A stretch of DNA of 13,563 bases. Origin: CALMRE01 sp964412895. GTDB lineage: Bacteria; UBP6; UBA1177; JAKLFG01. How positions within the stretch are numbered: position 1 is the stretch's first letter; the number at the start of each line of letters is the position of its first letter. The DNA lies in contig CAYPQK010000084.1 of assembly GCA_964412895.1 (NCBI GenBank), positions 1 to 13,563 on the forward strand, in the 5' to 3' direction. The position numbers and the translations under genes were made by a program. Shown here piece after piece: positions 1-6,740 of this stretch. The notes under the pieces were generated by a model. The model searched no databases and had not been told where the DNA came from. It saw only the letters and a list, made by a program, of their open reading frames with translations.

Positions 1-383
1 AGGATGAGGCAAATTGCCCGCGCATCCTGCTCCGCCTCAAGGTACAGCCGCAGGAGGGGCTGCCCAAGAACACGCAGTTCCAGAACACCGCCCGTATCTG
101 GGACGCGATGACCGGCGAGGCGGCCGCCTACCTGAGCAATCAGGGACTGCCGCTACGCAGTTTCTTCGATCAGACCTGTCCCGACACGGTGACCGACCCC
201 TACCCGGAGGGCACCACCTGCGGCGAGACGCCCACCGACGACGATGATCCGGGTGCCGATGCCGACAGCGCCGTGCCCGACGATACCGCCGACACCCAAG
301 CAACAGACAACGGCGGCTCCTCCGACGACGACACCATCTGGGAGGAGGAGGAAAGCGGCTGCGGCTGCTCCCTGCTCTTCTGA
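1..383 (+). CDS. C-terminal part of an unrecognised Asp-rich exported protein (5' end outside window)
   Basis: The reading frame is open from base 3 to a TGA at 381-383, giving 126 residues with no start in the window. The ORF opening at ATG 108 is only its in-frame 3' part. The first ~70 residues look folded, with a segment (LPKNTQFQNTARIWD) that faintly recalls DUF11-like beta repeats of surface proteins; this is only a resemblance. About 45 residues rich in Asp, Thr and Ala follow, then EEEE, and the protein ends in SGCGCSLLF. The acidic linker matches those of the two lipoproteins downstream, so export is likely. The Cys-Gly-Cys end resembles the cysteine core of MYXO-CTERM-type sorting signals, but there is no hydrophobic helix or basic tail after it. 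The function is unknown. Confidence 0.75.
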   Translation, partial: DEANCPRILLRLKVQPQEGLPKNTQFQNTARIWDAMTGEAAAYLSNQGLPLRSFFDQTCPDTVTDPYPEGTTCGETPTDDDDPGADADSAVPDDTADTQATDNGGSSDDDTIWEEEESGCGCSLLF

Positions 384-395
384 TCCCTATCCCCT

Positions 396-434
396 TAAAA
401 TTTTAGTTGATAAAAGAATTCAAGCGGCTACACT
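396..434 (+). promoter_or_regulatory. Putative sigma70-type promoter of the VWA lipoprotein gene, with AT-rich upstream palindrome
   Basis: TTGATA (407-412) and TACACT (429-434) are separated by 16 bases. They match the consensus at 5 of 6 and 4 of 6 positions. A perfect palindrome TAAAATTTTA (396-405) lies directly upstream of the -35 and could act as an UP element. The predicted start near 441 leaves a leader of about 28 bases before the ATG at 469. The gap 384-468 is distinctly AT-richer than the flanking genes and shows no other feature. The call rests on pattern matching only. Confidence 0.4.
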
Positions 435-456
435 AAACGCATGAGTGATTTATCCT

Positions 457-462
457 AGGAGG
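457..462 (+). promoter_or_regulatory. Ribosome binding site that fixes the VWA lipoprotein start at 469
   Basis: A perfect AGGAGG lies 6 bases before ATG 469. The in-frame GTG at 445 has no such site, and starting there would place eight residues with two arginines before the signal peptide and put the ribosome site inside the coding region. The ATG at 469 is therefore the start used here. Confidence 0.85.
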
Positions 463-468
463 GTTTCC

Positions 469-2433
469 ATGGTGCGTTTTATGTATGTTCTCATGGCGTT
501 GATGTTCGTCTTCATCGCGGCCTGCGACGACACCAAGCCGGCGACCGATACCGATGTGTTCGGCGGCGACGAACAGACCGGCGACGAGGATGGCATCGTA
601 CAGCCCGAGAGCGAGACCCCGATCGTCAAGGATGATGCGCCGGTAACGATCGAGGACGATGTGACGCCCGGTGAGGACGATGTGGTCAATCCGGAGAACG
701 AAACGCTCCCCGGCGACGACAATACCGTGATCCCCGACGAATCATCCGATGGCATCGAGCCGGACGAGGACGATCTGCCGACCGACGAAACGACCGATGA
801 GATACTGATCGGCGACGAGGATGACCTGCCGACCGATGAAACGGCCGAAGAGGTCGCCGACGACTACACCCCGCCGGTCGACGAGGATGTGCAGATATGG
901 GAAAATCTGGATGAGGACGATGACGGCATCCTCAACGGCGTCGAGACGATGGCCGATACCGACAACGACGGCACCCCCAACTACCTTGACGAGGATTCGG
1001 ACGGCGACGGGATACTCGACATGTACGAGGGCGACGGCGACTTCGACAGCGACGGGATGCCCAACTTCGTCGACACCGACAGCGACGGCGACGGCTTCCT
1101 CGACGCGATCGAGATGGGACTCGACCCGAACAACCTCACCGACAGCGACGGCGATGGCTATTTCGATTTCGTCGACACCGACAGCGACGCCGACGGCCTG
1201 ACCGACGCGAAGGAATTCGAACTCGGCTCCGATCCGACCCTCAGCGACAGCGACGGCGACACCTTCGACGACTCGACCGAATTCGCCTACTGGTCGGTGG
1301 TGGAACCGGCCAATGTCGGTGCCAATATCATGGATCCGAGCAAAGTGCTTCCGAGCGATATTTTCTACTTTATACTTCCCTATCAGGATCCCGAGAAGCA
1401 GGCACCCAATCCGCTCCTGTTCACCACCAACATCAAGATCGCCGACATCATGATCATGGTCGATCTGTCGGGTTCGATGGATGGTGAACACGCTAATCTC
1501 AAAACGGGCATCAACAACACCATCATCAACGGCGTCAAGGCGGCGATACCCGATTCGGCCTTCGGTCTGGCGAAGTTCGGCACGCTCGACGACGATTCGA
1601 CCTACACCCTTGCGCAGGGCATCACGACCAACACGACCGCCGTCCAGAACGCGGTGAACGGCATCTCTTCGGTCGGCGGCTCGGAAGAGGCGGCCTACGA
1701 GGCGATCTATCAGGCGATGACCGGCGCGGGCGGCACCTACACCTACGACAACGGCTGCGACGACTACACCGCCACCATCGCGGCCTCCAATCCTGCGTGG
1801 CGCAGCGGCGCGCTTCCCATACTCATCATGTGCACCGACGAGGAGATGCAGGACTACAACAGCAATTACGGCACCCACACCCCGGCGCAGGCCTATGCCG
1901 CGATGAATGCGAAGAACGCGAAATTCATCGGCATCGATTCGGGCGGCGGCGTGGTGATGACCAACTTCGAGGCGGTCTCCGACAACACCGGGTCGGTCGA
2001 TGGCAGCGGGAACGGGTTCAACTACGAGATAAGCTCCGACGGCAGCGGCCTTTCCTCGCAGGTGGTCAATGCGGTGGTCGCGCTTACCCAGAACATCAAG
2101 GTCGACATCAATACGAGCCGCGAATCGGTCACCAACCCGCAGGGGGTCAACACCGCCAACTTCATCACGGCGGTCATCCCGAACTACACCAGTCCCGCGA
2201 ACGCCTACGATTCGAAGGACACCACCACCTTCCACGGCGTCAAGCCGGGGACCGTTGTCTACTTCGATGTGAAGGCGCAGAATACCTTCTGGGAACCGAC
2301 CACGACCGAATCGACCCTCTTCAAGGCGCTCATCCATGTTCTGGGCGCCGGCACGCTGCTTGACTCCCGCGAGGTTTTCATCATCGTTCCGGGCAAAGAG
2401 GATTGCGGTTCGGGCGGCGAAGGCGAGTGCTGA
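469..2433 (+). CDS. Lipoprotein with Asp-rich linker, thrombospondin type-3 calcium repeats and von Willebrand A domain
   Basis: This is a 654-aa exported protein. Residues 1-19 form a lipoprotein signal peptide with lipobox IAAC, so Cys19 would be lipidated; Asp follows at +2. Residues 20 to ~146 are a low-complexity Asp/Glu/Thr linker. Residues ~147-272 hold thrombospondin type-3-like repeats (DSDGDG, DTDSDGDGF, DNDGTPN), a known calcium-binding fold that is usually a rigid stalk. A VWA domain follows, with the MIDAS motif DLSGSM (Asp332, Ser334, Ser336) and a second metal-site candidate in CTDEE (Asp457). The last ~120 residues form a beta-rich domain with VKPGTVVYFDV and a closing VFIIVP, then a short Cys-containing end. 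VWA domains bind protein ligands through a metal ion, so a role in adhesion or surface assembly is plausible; the partner is unknown. The neighbouring genes carry the same kind of acidic linker. Confidence 0.85.
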   Translation: MVRFMYVLMALMFVFIAACDDTKPATDTDVFGGDEQTGDEDGIVQPESETPIVKDDAPVTIEDDVTPGEDDVVNPENETLPGDDNTVIPDESSDGIEPDEDDLPTDETTDEILIGDEDDLPTDETAEEVADDYTPPVDEDVQIWENLDEDDDGILNGVETMADTDNDGTPNYLDEDSDGDGILDMYEGDGDFDSDGMPNFVDTDSDGDGFLDAIEMGLDPNNLTDSDGDGYFDFVDTDSDADGLTDAKEFELGSDPTLSDSDGDTFDDSTEFAYWSVVEPANVGANIMDPSKVLPSDIFYFILPYQDPEKQAPNPLLFTTNIKIADIMIMVDLSGSMDGEHANLKTGINNTIINGVKAAIPDSAFGLAKFGTLDDDSTYTLAQGITTNTTAVQNAVNGISSVGGSEEAAYEAIYQAMTGAGGTYTYDNGCDDYTATIAASNPAWRSGALPILIMCTDEEMQDYNSNYGTHTPAQAYAAMNAKNAKFIGIDSGGGVVMTNFEAVSDNTGSVDGSGNGFNYEISSDGSGLSSQVVNAVVALTQNIKVDINTSRESVTNPQGVNTANFITAVIPNYTSPANAYDSKDTTTFHGVKPGTVVYFDVKAQNTFWEPTTTESTLFKALIHVLGAGTLLDSREVFIIVPGKEDCGSGGEGEC

Positions 2434-2443
2434 AAGAGTTCTT

Positions 2444-3079
2444 CTAAGTCAATCCCGCCAGTATCGTCAACATCCCCAACAGCGCGTGCGACAGCATGAT
2501 CCCCCACAGATTCCGCACCCGCCAGTAGATGATGCCCCACGCGATGCCAATGGCGAAGGTCAGCGGCAGCATGTACGGTTTATTGAAAAGGATGTGCAGG
2601 AAGACATAGGCGGCCGTCGATATGAGGACCAGCGCCATGCCGCGCCGGATCCCCGCCCGCTCCATCAGCGGGAACAGCAATCCGCGGTAGAGGAACTCCT
2701 GCGACGGACAGGAGAGGAATATGTAGAAGAACGGGAACCACGCATGGCGCGAAATGTGCGGGTTCAGAAACAACCGGGGACCGGCAATGAGAATGACCAC
2801 TGTGGCGGCGATCGCCATAACGGCGATGTTCACCAAAAACGAAAGTCCGATGCGTTCCCCTGTTATCCCCAGTTCTTTCAGTGATATCCGGCACCGAAAA
2901 GCGTAGACCCCCGCCCCTATCGACCAGCAGACGAAGAACGCCATGAACTCCTTAAAATGGGAAAAGAAATATCTGCTGCCCAGACCGAATTTGATGACCG
3001 CCACCGGCAGCAGGTAGATGATCGCGAATTCAAGCGCGAAACGCCGGGGTCCCGGCTCTTTCCAGAGACGCCATTCCAT
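2444..3079 (-). CDS. CPBP-family intramembrane protease-like protein (Abi/Rce1 type)
   Basis: This 211-aa protein is mostly hydrophobic, with about six to seven membrane segments. The C-terminal half carries the three CPBP signatures: QEFLYRG (Glu128, Arg132), the segment around FLH with His162, and SHALLG with His198. In the family these residues build a glutamate/histidine protease site in the membrane. Two deviations are visible: the first Glu of the usual Glu pair is Gln127, and motif 3 ends in Gly202 where Asn or Asp is common. Activity is therefore likely but not certain. The substrate cannot be told from the sequence. The gene converges on the VWA lipoprotein gene with only 10 bases between the stops, and diverges from the M28 lipoprotein gene. 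The ATG at 3079 has no clear ribosome site. Confidence 0.8.
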   Translation of the reverse strand: MEWRLWKEPGPRRFALEFAIIYLLPVAVIKFGLGSRYFFSHFKEFMAFFVCWSIGAGVYAFRCRISLKELGITGERIGLSFLVNIAVMAIAATVVILIAGPRLFLNPHISRHAWFPFFYIFLSCPSQEFLYRGLLFPLMERAGIRRGMALVLISTAAYVFLHILFNKPYMLPLTFAIGIAWGIIYWRVRNLWGIMLSHALLGMLTILAGLT

Positions 3080-3085
3080 GCCGTC

Positions 3086-3113
3086 ATACTACCTATTTTT
3101 TTTTCTATTGCAA
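3086..3113 (-). promoter_or_regulatory. Putative promoter of the CPBP protease gene, possibly giving a leaderless mRNA
   Basis: Read on the minus strand, TTGCAA (3113-3108) and TAGTAT (3091-3086) are separated by 16 bases, each matching the consensus at 4 of 6 positions. A start 7 bases after the -10 would fall on the ATG at 3079, which fits the missing ribosome binding site. A run of nine A residues lies inside the spacer. Without experimental data this is moderate to weak evidence. Confidence 0.35.
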
Positions 3114-3136
3114 CCGCGCGCGTTTTGGTATAGAAT
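3108..3136 (+). promoter_or_regulatory. Putative sigma70-type promoter of the M28 lipoprotein gene
   Basis: TTGCAA (3108-3113) and TAGAAT (3131-3136) are 17 bases apart and match the consensus at 4 of 6 and 5 of 6 positions. A start near 3143 gives a leader of about 38 bases containing AAGGAG (3168-3173), 7 bases before ATG 3181. The TTGCAA hexamer is palindromic and is also the -35 candidate for the divergent protease gene. Confidence 0.5.
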
Positions 3137-3180
3137 CACCCCGTTGTGAAAGTTGCTCAACGCCTGTAAGGAGAGAAACC

Positions 3181-6100
3181 ATGACGCGCCTGTTCGTCAT
3201 CACCGTTGCCCTGTTGTTCCTCGCCGTTGCCTGCGACAGCGGGGTACGCATGCTTCCGAAGAACGACAAGGATACCGTCGCCGGGACCGACGATGACCAG
3301 ATCGTCGTCGCCGACGACATCTACCCCGACGATGTTCAGACCGACGACAACATTTCGGACGACCCGACCGACAACACCCTCGCCGAAGGCGACCCTGAGC
3401 CTCCAGACCTGAGCGATGTCGAAGGTGTCGAAGGGGACGGCGCGAACGACGACACCGTCGACGAAACGGTCGATGATCCGCTTCCCGATGATGCGACCGA
3501 CGACACCACCGATGATGCCACCGACGATACGGTCGATGACCCCATCACGGATGACCCGATCGTTGACGACACCGTCGACAACGACATTACCGATGGTCCC
3601 CTGCCGGACGATGTGACGACCGACGACACACTCCCCGATGATACCACCGATACGCCGCCGACCGACGATATGGTCGACGACACGACGACCGATGATCAGC
3701 CGGTCATTGATGAGGATACGATCACCGACGATACTCCCCTTCCCGACGAGGACACGACAGTCGACACCACCGCGCCGACGATACTCGGCACCCTGCCGCA
3801 GGACGAGGCGACCGGCATACCGGTCGACACCACCATCGAGATAGCGTTCTCCGAGCCGCTTGATACTGAGGGTCTTGCCGATTCTTTCGAGTTTACCCTG
3901 AACACGGTACCGGTGACGATGACCTTTGCGTGGCGCAGCGACGACAACACCGTCGTCCTGACCCCCGACGCACTCCTGACGCCGGGCGCCACCTATACCG
4001 TCACCGTGAAGACAACGCTCACCGACTTGGCCGGGAACCCGCTTGAGGCCGAATACCTCTTCGAGTTCACCATCTCTCTGTGCGGCAACGGCATCCCCGA
4101 ACTGGGAGAGCAGTGCGATCTTGGCGTCGGCAACGGCAACTGCGCCCTCTGCACCACCTTGTGCGTCGACAAGCCGGCAAACTTCTGCGGCGACGGTTTC
4201 ATCTGCGACAGCGAACAGTGCGAGACGGGCCAGACGGCGACCTGCGCCGCGGCGCTCAGCGACGCCAATGCCGTCGGTACCGCGCCGTGCAACGGCACCT
4301 GCGGCGGCTATACGACCGCCTCCAACTGCACCCGGACCTTCTCCTGCGCCGCCAAACCCGACCACAGTTCGTGGAACACCGTCGACCACTACACCCAGAC
4401 TTGGAACGGCACCGCGTGGACCCCGGCCGACAGCGCCACCGCCCATAACACGACCGCCAGCACCACCGCCTGCCGCTTCGTCTGTAATACCAACTACAAC
4501 TGGGACGGTACCGCCTGCGTCGCGGCGACCCGGACCTACACCTGCACCGCCAAACCGCAGACGGTCGAAACGACCTATAACACGGTGCCGAGCTATACCC
4601 AGACCTGGAGCGGCTCCGCGTGGACCCCGGCCGACGATGCGACCACCGAATACAACGCGACGGCGAGCACCGAAAGCTGCCGCTACAAATGCGCCGCCGG
4701 CTATGTGTGGAACGACATCCAGTGCGTAGTTCTGCCCCCCGAATGCGGCGACAGCGCCCCGGATACCGGCGAAGATTGCGACGACGGCAACACGGTAAAC
4801 GCCGATGCCTGCAAGAACGATTGCACCTTCAACACCTGCGGCGATAATGTAGCGGGTGGTAGTCTCCCGGCGCTTATCTACACCTTCGAGAACGGCGGTA
4901 GTATGCCCACCAGCGGCGTCACCAACGGAAGCCCCGGCTGGGCCATTTCCACGACCCAGAAACACGCCGGGACCTACTCGGCGCGCTCCTCGTCGATCGG
5001 GAACAATGCGACCGCCACCATCACCTTCACCGGTCTGAGCGACGGTGAGATATGCTACTGGCGCGCCGGTTCTTCCGAATTCGACTACGATTTCTTTACC
5101 GTCACCATCGATTCCGTCCAGAAGGAATCGCTGAGCGGTATGCAGCAGACTTGGACCCGTGTCTGCTGGGCGGTGACGCCGGGAGAGACCCATTCCATAG
5201 TGTTCCGGTACGCGAAAGACACCTATGTGGCGGACGACTGGGATGCGTGGTACATCGACGATCTCTCCTTCTCCGACGGCGGGACCGAAGAGTGCGACGA
5301 CGGCAACGCCGTCAATACCGACGCCTGCAAGAACAACTGCACCAACAACATCTGCGGCGACGGCGTGGTGCTCACCGACATAGAGACCTGCGATACCGTC
5401 GGCATGGCCTGCGCCACCCTACTCTCCATCCCCGCCGCCACCGGCACCGCCCCCTGCAACGACGAATGCACCGGGTACATCCCCGTCGGCAACTGCGCCA
5501 AGACCAATACCTGCCCCGCCAAGCCGGCGGCCGGTACCTCATGGAACACCGTGGCGAGCTATGCGCAGTCTTGGAACGGCACCGCGTGGGTCCCCGTTGA
5601 CGACACGAGTACCACCTATAACGCGACCGGCAGCACCACCGAATGCCGCTACACCTGCGCCTTCAATTGGACTTGGGACGGCACCGCCTGCGTGACGACC
5701 GATTTCCTCGCCGAGACCATCGGCCAGATCAGCGAACAGAATATGACCGACACCGTCTACTATCTCGCCTCCTCCTCCTGCGACGGCCGCAACAACAACA
5801 CGACCGGCAGCACAAACGCCCGCAATTACCTCATCGCCGAACTGACCGCGGCGGGGGTCGAAGCGGGCGGCGCGGGCGGCGCTTGGACGCAGTCGTTCAG
5901 CAACTATTGGTGCAACAGCGGCTTGAGGACGGGAACCAATGTCGTCGGGTATATCGAGGGTAGCGATCCGACGCTCAAGAATGAATTCGTCGTCATCGGG
6001 GGACACTATGACCATCTCGGTCATACCGGCTCCACCTTCTACCCCGGCGCCGACGACAATGCTTCAGGCGTCGCGATGATGGTAGAGGTCGCCGCGGCGT

Positions 6101-6639
6101 TCAAGCGGATCCAGTCCCATCTTGCCCGTTCGGTCATCTTCATCGGCTTCGATGCGGAAGAGGACGGTCTGTGCGGTTCGAACTACTACAACGACAACCC
6201 GCTTTTCCCGCTGAACGACACCGTCTACATGATAGACCTCGATATGGTCGGCTATCTACGCAACAACGCGGTAGAACTGACCGATTCGAATGGTTCGACA
6301 TGGGGCAACACGATGCTTTCGACACTCGCCGATAAGTATGGCCTGACCGAAAGTTTCGAGGATTGCGGGTACGCTTGTTCCGACCATGCCCCGTTCTACG
6401 ACTCCGGCATCCCGAGCGTCATGATCACCACCGGTCTGGAGGATGTCTACCATGAAACGGGAGACACGGCCAATCTCGTCAGCTACGACGGCATGGTGAC
6501 GCTGACGGGCTATGTGACCGAATTCGCCTACGAGGTCAATGTCCACACCGATCCGTTCCTCTACTTCGCGCCGTTCGAAGCGCCGCGGATCTGGCAGCCG
6601 CGCGAATTCCGCGATCATGGCGTAACGCCACTCGAGTAA
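3181..6639 (+). CDS. Large multidomain lipoprotein with C-terminal M28 zinc peptidase
   Basis: This 1152-aa protein starts at ATG 3181 behind AAGGAG. A lipoprotein signal ends at lipobox AVAC (Cys18, Asp at +2). Residues ~20-192 are an Asp/Thr-rich linker. Residues ~193-300 look like a bacterial Ig-like (SbsA/Big_5 type) domain. From Cys301 come Cys-rich repeats of the Myxococcus/DUF4215 type (CDDGN motifs) and three ~60-residue repeats. A ~140-residue jelly-roll-like module (~560-702) sits inside one Cys-rich repeat. Residues ~839-1130 are an M28 peptidase. Its five expected zinc ligands are present: His942 (GGHYDHLG), Asp958 (GADDNASG), Glu994, Asp1021 (LDMVG) and His1091 (YHETGD), plus the catalytic Glu993. 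M28 enzymes are mostly aminopeptidases using two zinc ions. It probably digests peptides outside the cytoplasm; the substrate is unknown. The acidic linker and Cys-rich modules suggest a stalk tethering the enzyme. Confidence 0.9.
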   Translation: MTRLFVITVALLFLAVACDSGVRMLPKNDKDTVAGTDDDQIVVADDIYPDDVQTDDNISDDPTDNTLAEGDPEPPDLSDVEGVEGDGANDDTVDETVDDPLPDDATDDTTDDATDDTVDDPITDDPIVDDTVDNDITDGPLPDDVTTDDTLPDDTTDTPPTDDMVDDTTTDDQPVIDEDTITDDTPLPDEDTTVDTTAPTILGTLPQDEATGIPVDTTIEIAFSEPLDTEGLADSFEFTLNTVPVTMTFAWRSDDNTVVLTPDALLTPGATYTVTVKTTLTDLAGNPLEAEYLFEFTISLCGNGIPELGEQCDLGVGNGNCALCTTLCVDKPANFCGDGFICDSEQCETGQTATCAAALSDANAVGTAPCNGTCGGYTTASNCTRTFSCAAKPDHSSWNTVDHYTQTWNGTAWTPADSATAHNTTASTTACRFVCNTNYNWDGTACVAATRTYTCTAKPQTVETTYNTVPSYTQTWSGSAWTPADDATTEYNATASTESCRYKCAAGYVWNDIQCVVLPPECGDSAPDTGEDCDDGNTVNADACKNDCTFNTCGDNVAGGSLPALIYTFENGGSMPTSGVTNGSPGWAISTTQKHAGTYSARSSSIGNNATATITFTGLSDGEICYWRAGSSEFDYDFFTVTIDSVQKESLSGMQQTWTRVCWAVTPGETHSIVFRYAKDTYVADDWDAWYIDDLSFSDGGTEECDDGNAVNTDACKNNCTNNICGDGVVLTDIETCDTVGMACATLLSIPAATGTAPCNDECTGYIPVGNCAKTNTCPAKPAAGTSWNTVASYAQSWNGTAWVPVDDTSTTYNATGSTTECRYTCAFNWTWDGTACVTTDFLAETIGQISEQNMTDTVYYLASSSCDGRNNNTTGSTNARNYLIAELTAAGVEAGGAGGAWTQSFSNYWCNSGLRTGTNVVGYIEGSDPTLKNEFVVIGGHYDHLGHTGSTFYPGADDNASGVAMMVEVAAAFKRIQSHLARSVIFIGFDAEEDGLCGSNYYNDNPLFPLNDTVYMIDLDMVGYLRNNAVELTDSNGSTWGNTMLSTLADKYGLTESFEDCGYACSDHAPFYDSGIPSVMITTGLEDVYHETGDTANLVSYDGMVTLTGYVTEFAYEVNVHTDPFLYFAPFEAPRIWQPREFRDHGVTPLE
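4345..5691 (+). repeat. Three ~60-residue Cys-bounded repeats within the M28 lipoprotein
   Basis: Copies run from Cys389 to Cys446 (4345-4518), Cys455 to Cys515 (4543-4725) and Cys778 to Cys837 (5512-5691). Each begins with C-x-AKP, has a central WNGTAW or WSGSAW followed by P-x-D, then C-R-(F/Y)-x-C, and ends near a DGTACV-like segment. Copies 1 and 3 are each preceded by a related ~45-residue module containing GTAPCN, so a larger unit has been duplicated. Copies 1 and 2 are adjacent; copy 3 lies beyond the Cys-rich repeats and the inserted module. I do not recognise this repeat as a named domain. Confidence 0.8.
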
Positions 6640-6643
6640 GAAT

Positions 6644-6729
6644 ACCCTCATCCCGACCTTCTCCCTCCACAGGGAGAAGGCGTCTAAAGATATTCCTCTC
6701 CCTTCGAGGGAGAGGATAAAGGTGAGGGT
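6644..6729. repeat. Nested inverted repeat (two hairpins within outer arms) between convergent genes; possible bidirectional terminator
   Basis: Hairpin 1 is a perfect 10-bp stem: CCTTCTCCCT (6657-6666), 4-base loop, AGGGAGAAGG (6671-6680). Hairpin 2 is a 9-bp stem: CCTCTCCCT (6695-6703), 3-base loop, AGGGAGAGG (6707-6715). Outer arms ACCCTCA (6644-6650) and TGAGGGT (6723-6729) pair with each other, so the element can fold as a three-armed clover. It fills the 101 bases between the stops of the M28 gene and rarA. Elements of this style (ACCCTCA…CTCTCCC…GGGAGAG…TGAGGGT) are dispersed repeats in many proteobacterial genomes; that is recalled knowledge. The position suits transcription termination from both sides, although T-runs are short. 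Confidence 0.7.
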
Positions 6730-6740
6730 TTTGTGAAAAG

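Noticed and set aside
445..468. GTG 445 as start of the VWA lipoprotein
   Set aside because: The perfect AGGAGG at 457-462 serves ATG 469, and the shorter protein begins with a normal lipoprotein signal.
742..2337. Long minus-strand open frame opposite the VWA lipoprotein
   Set aside because: It is a shadow of the Asp-rich coding strand: GAC/GAT codons read in reverse give Val/Ile codons and few stops. The product is Arg/Val-rich with no motif, while the plus strand has signal peptide, repeats and MIDAS.
3460..3740. Repetitive DNA resembling a tandem array or CRISPR
   Set aside because: The periodicity comes from Asp/Thr/Asp-Asp codons in a coding linker; there are no identical repeats with regular unique spacers.
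3157..5193. 678-codon minus-strand open frame opposite the M28 lipoprotein
   Set aside because: Same Asp/Thr codon shadow; the low-complexity Val/Gly/Arg product has no recognisable domain, and the plus strand is clearly coding.
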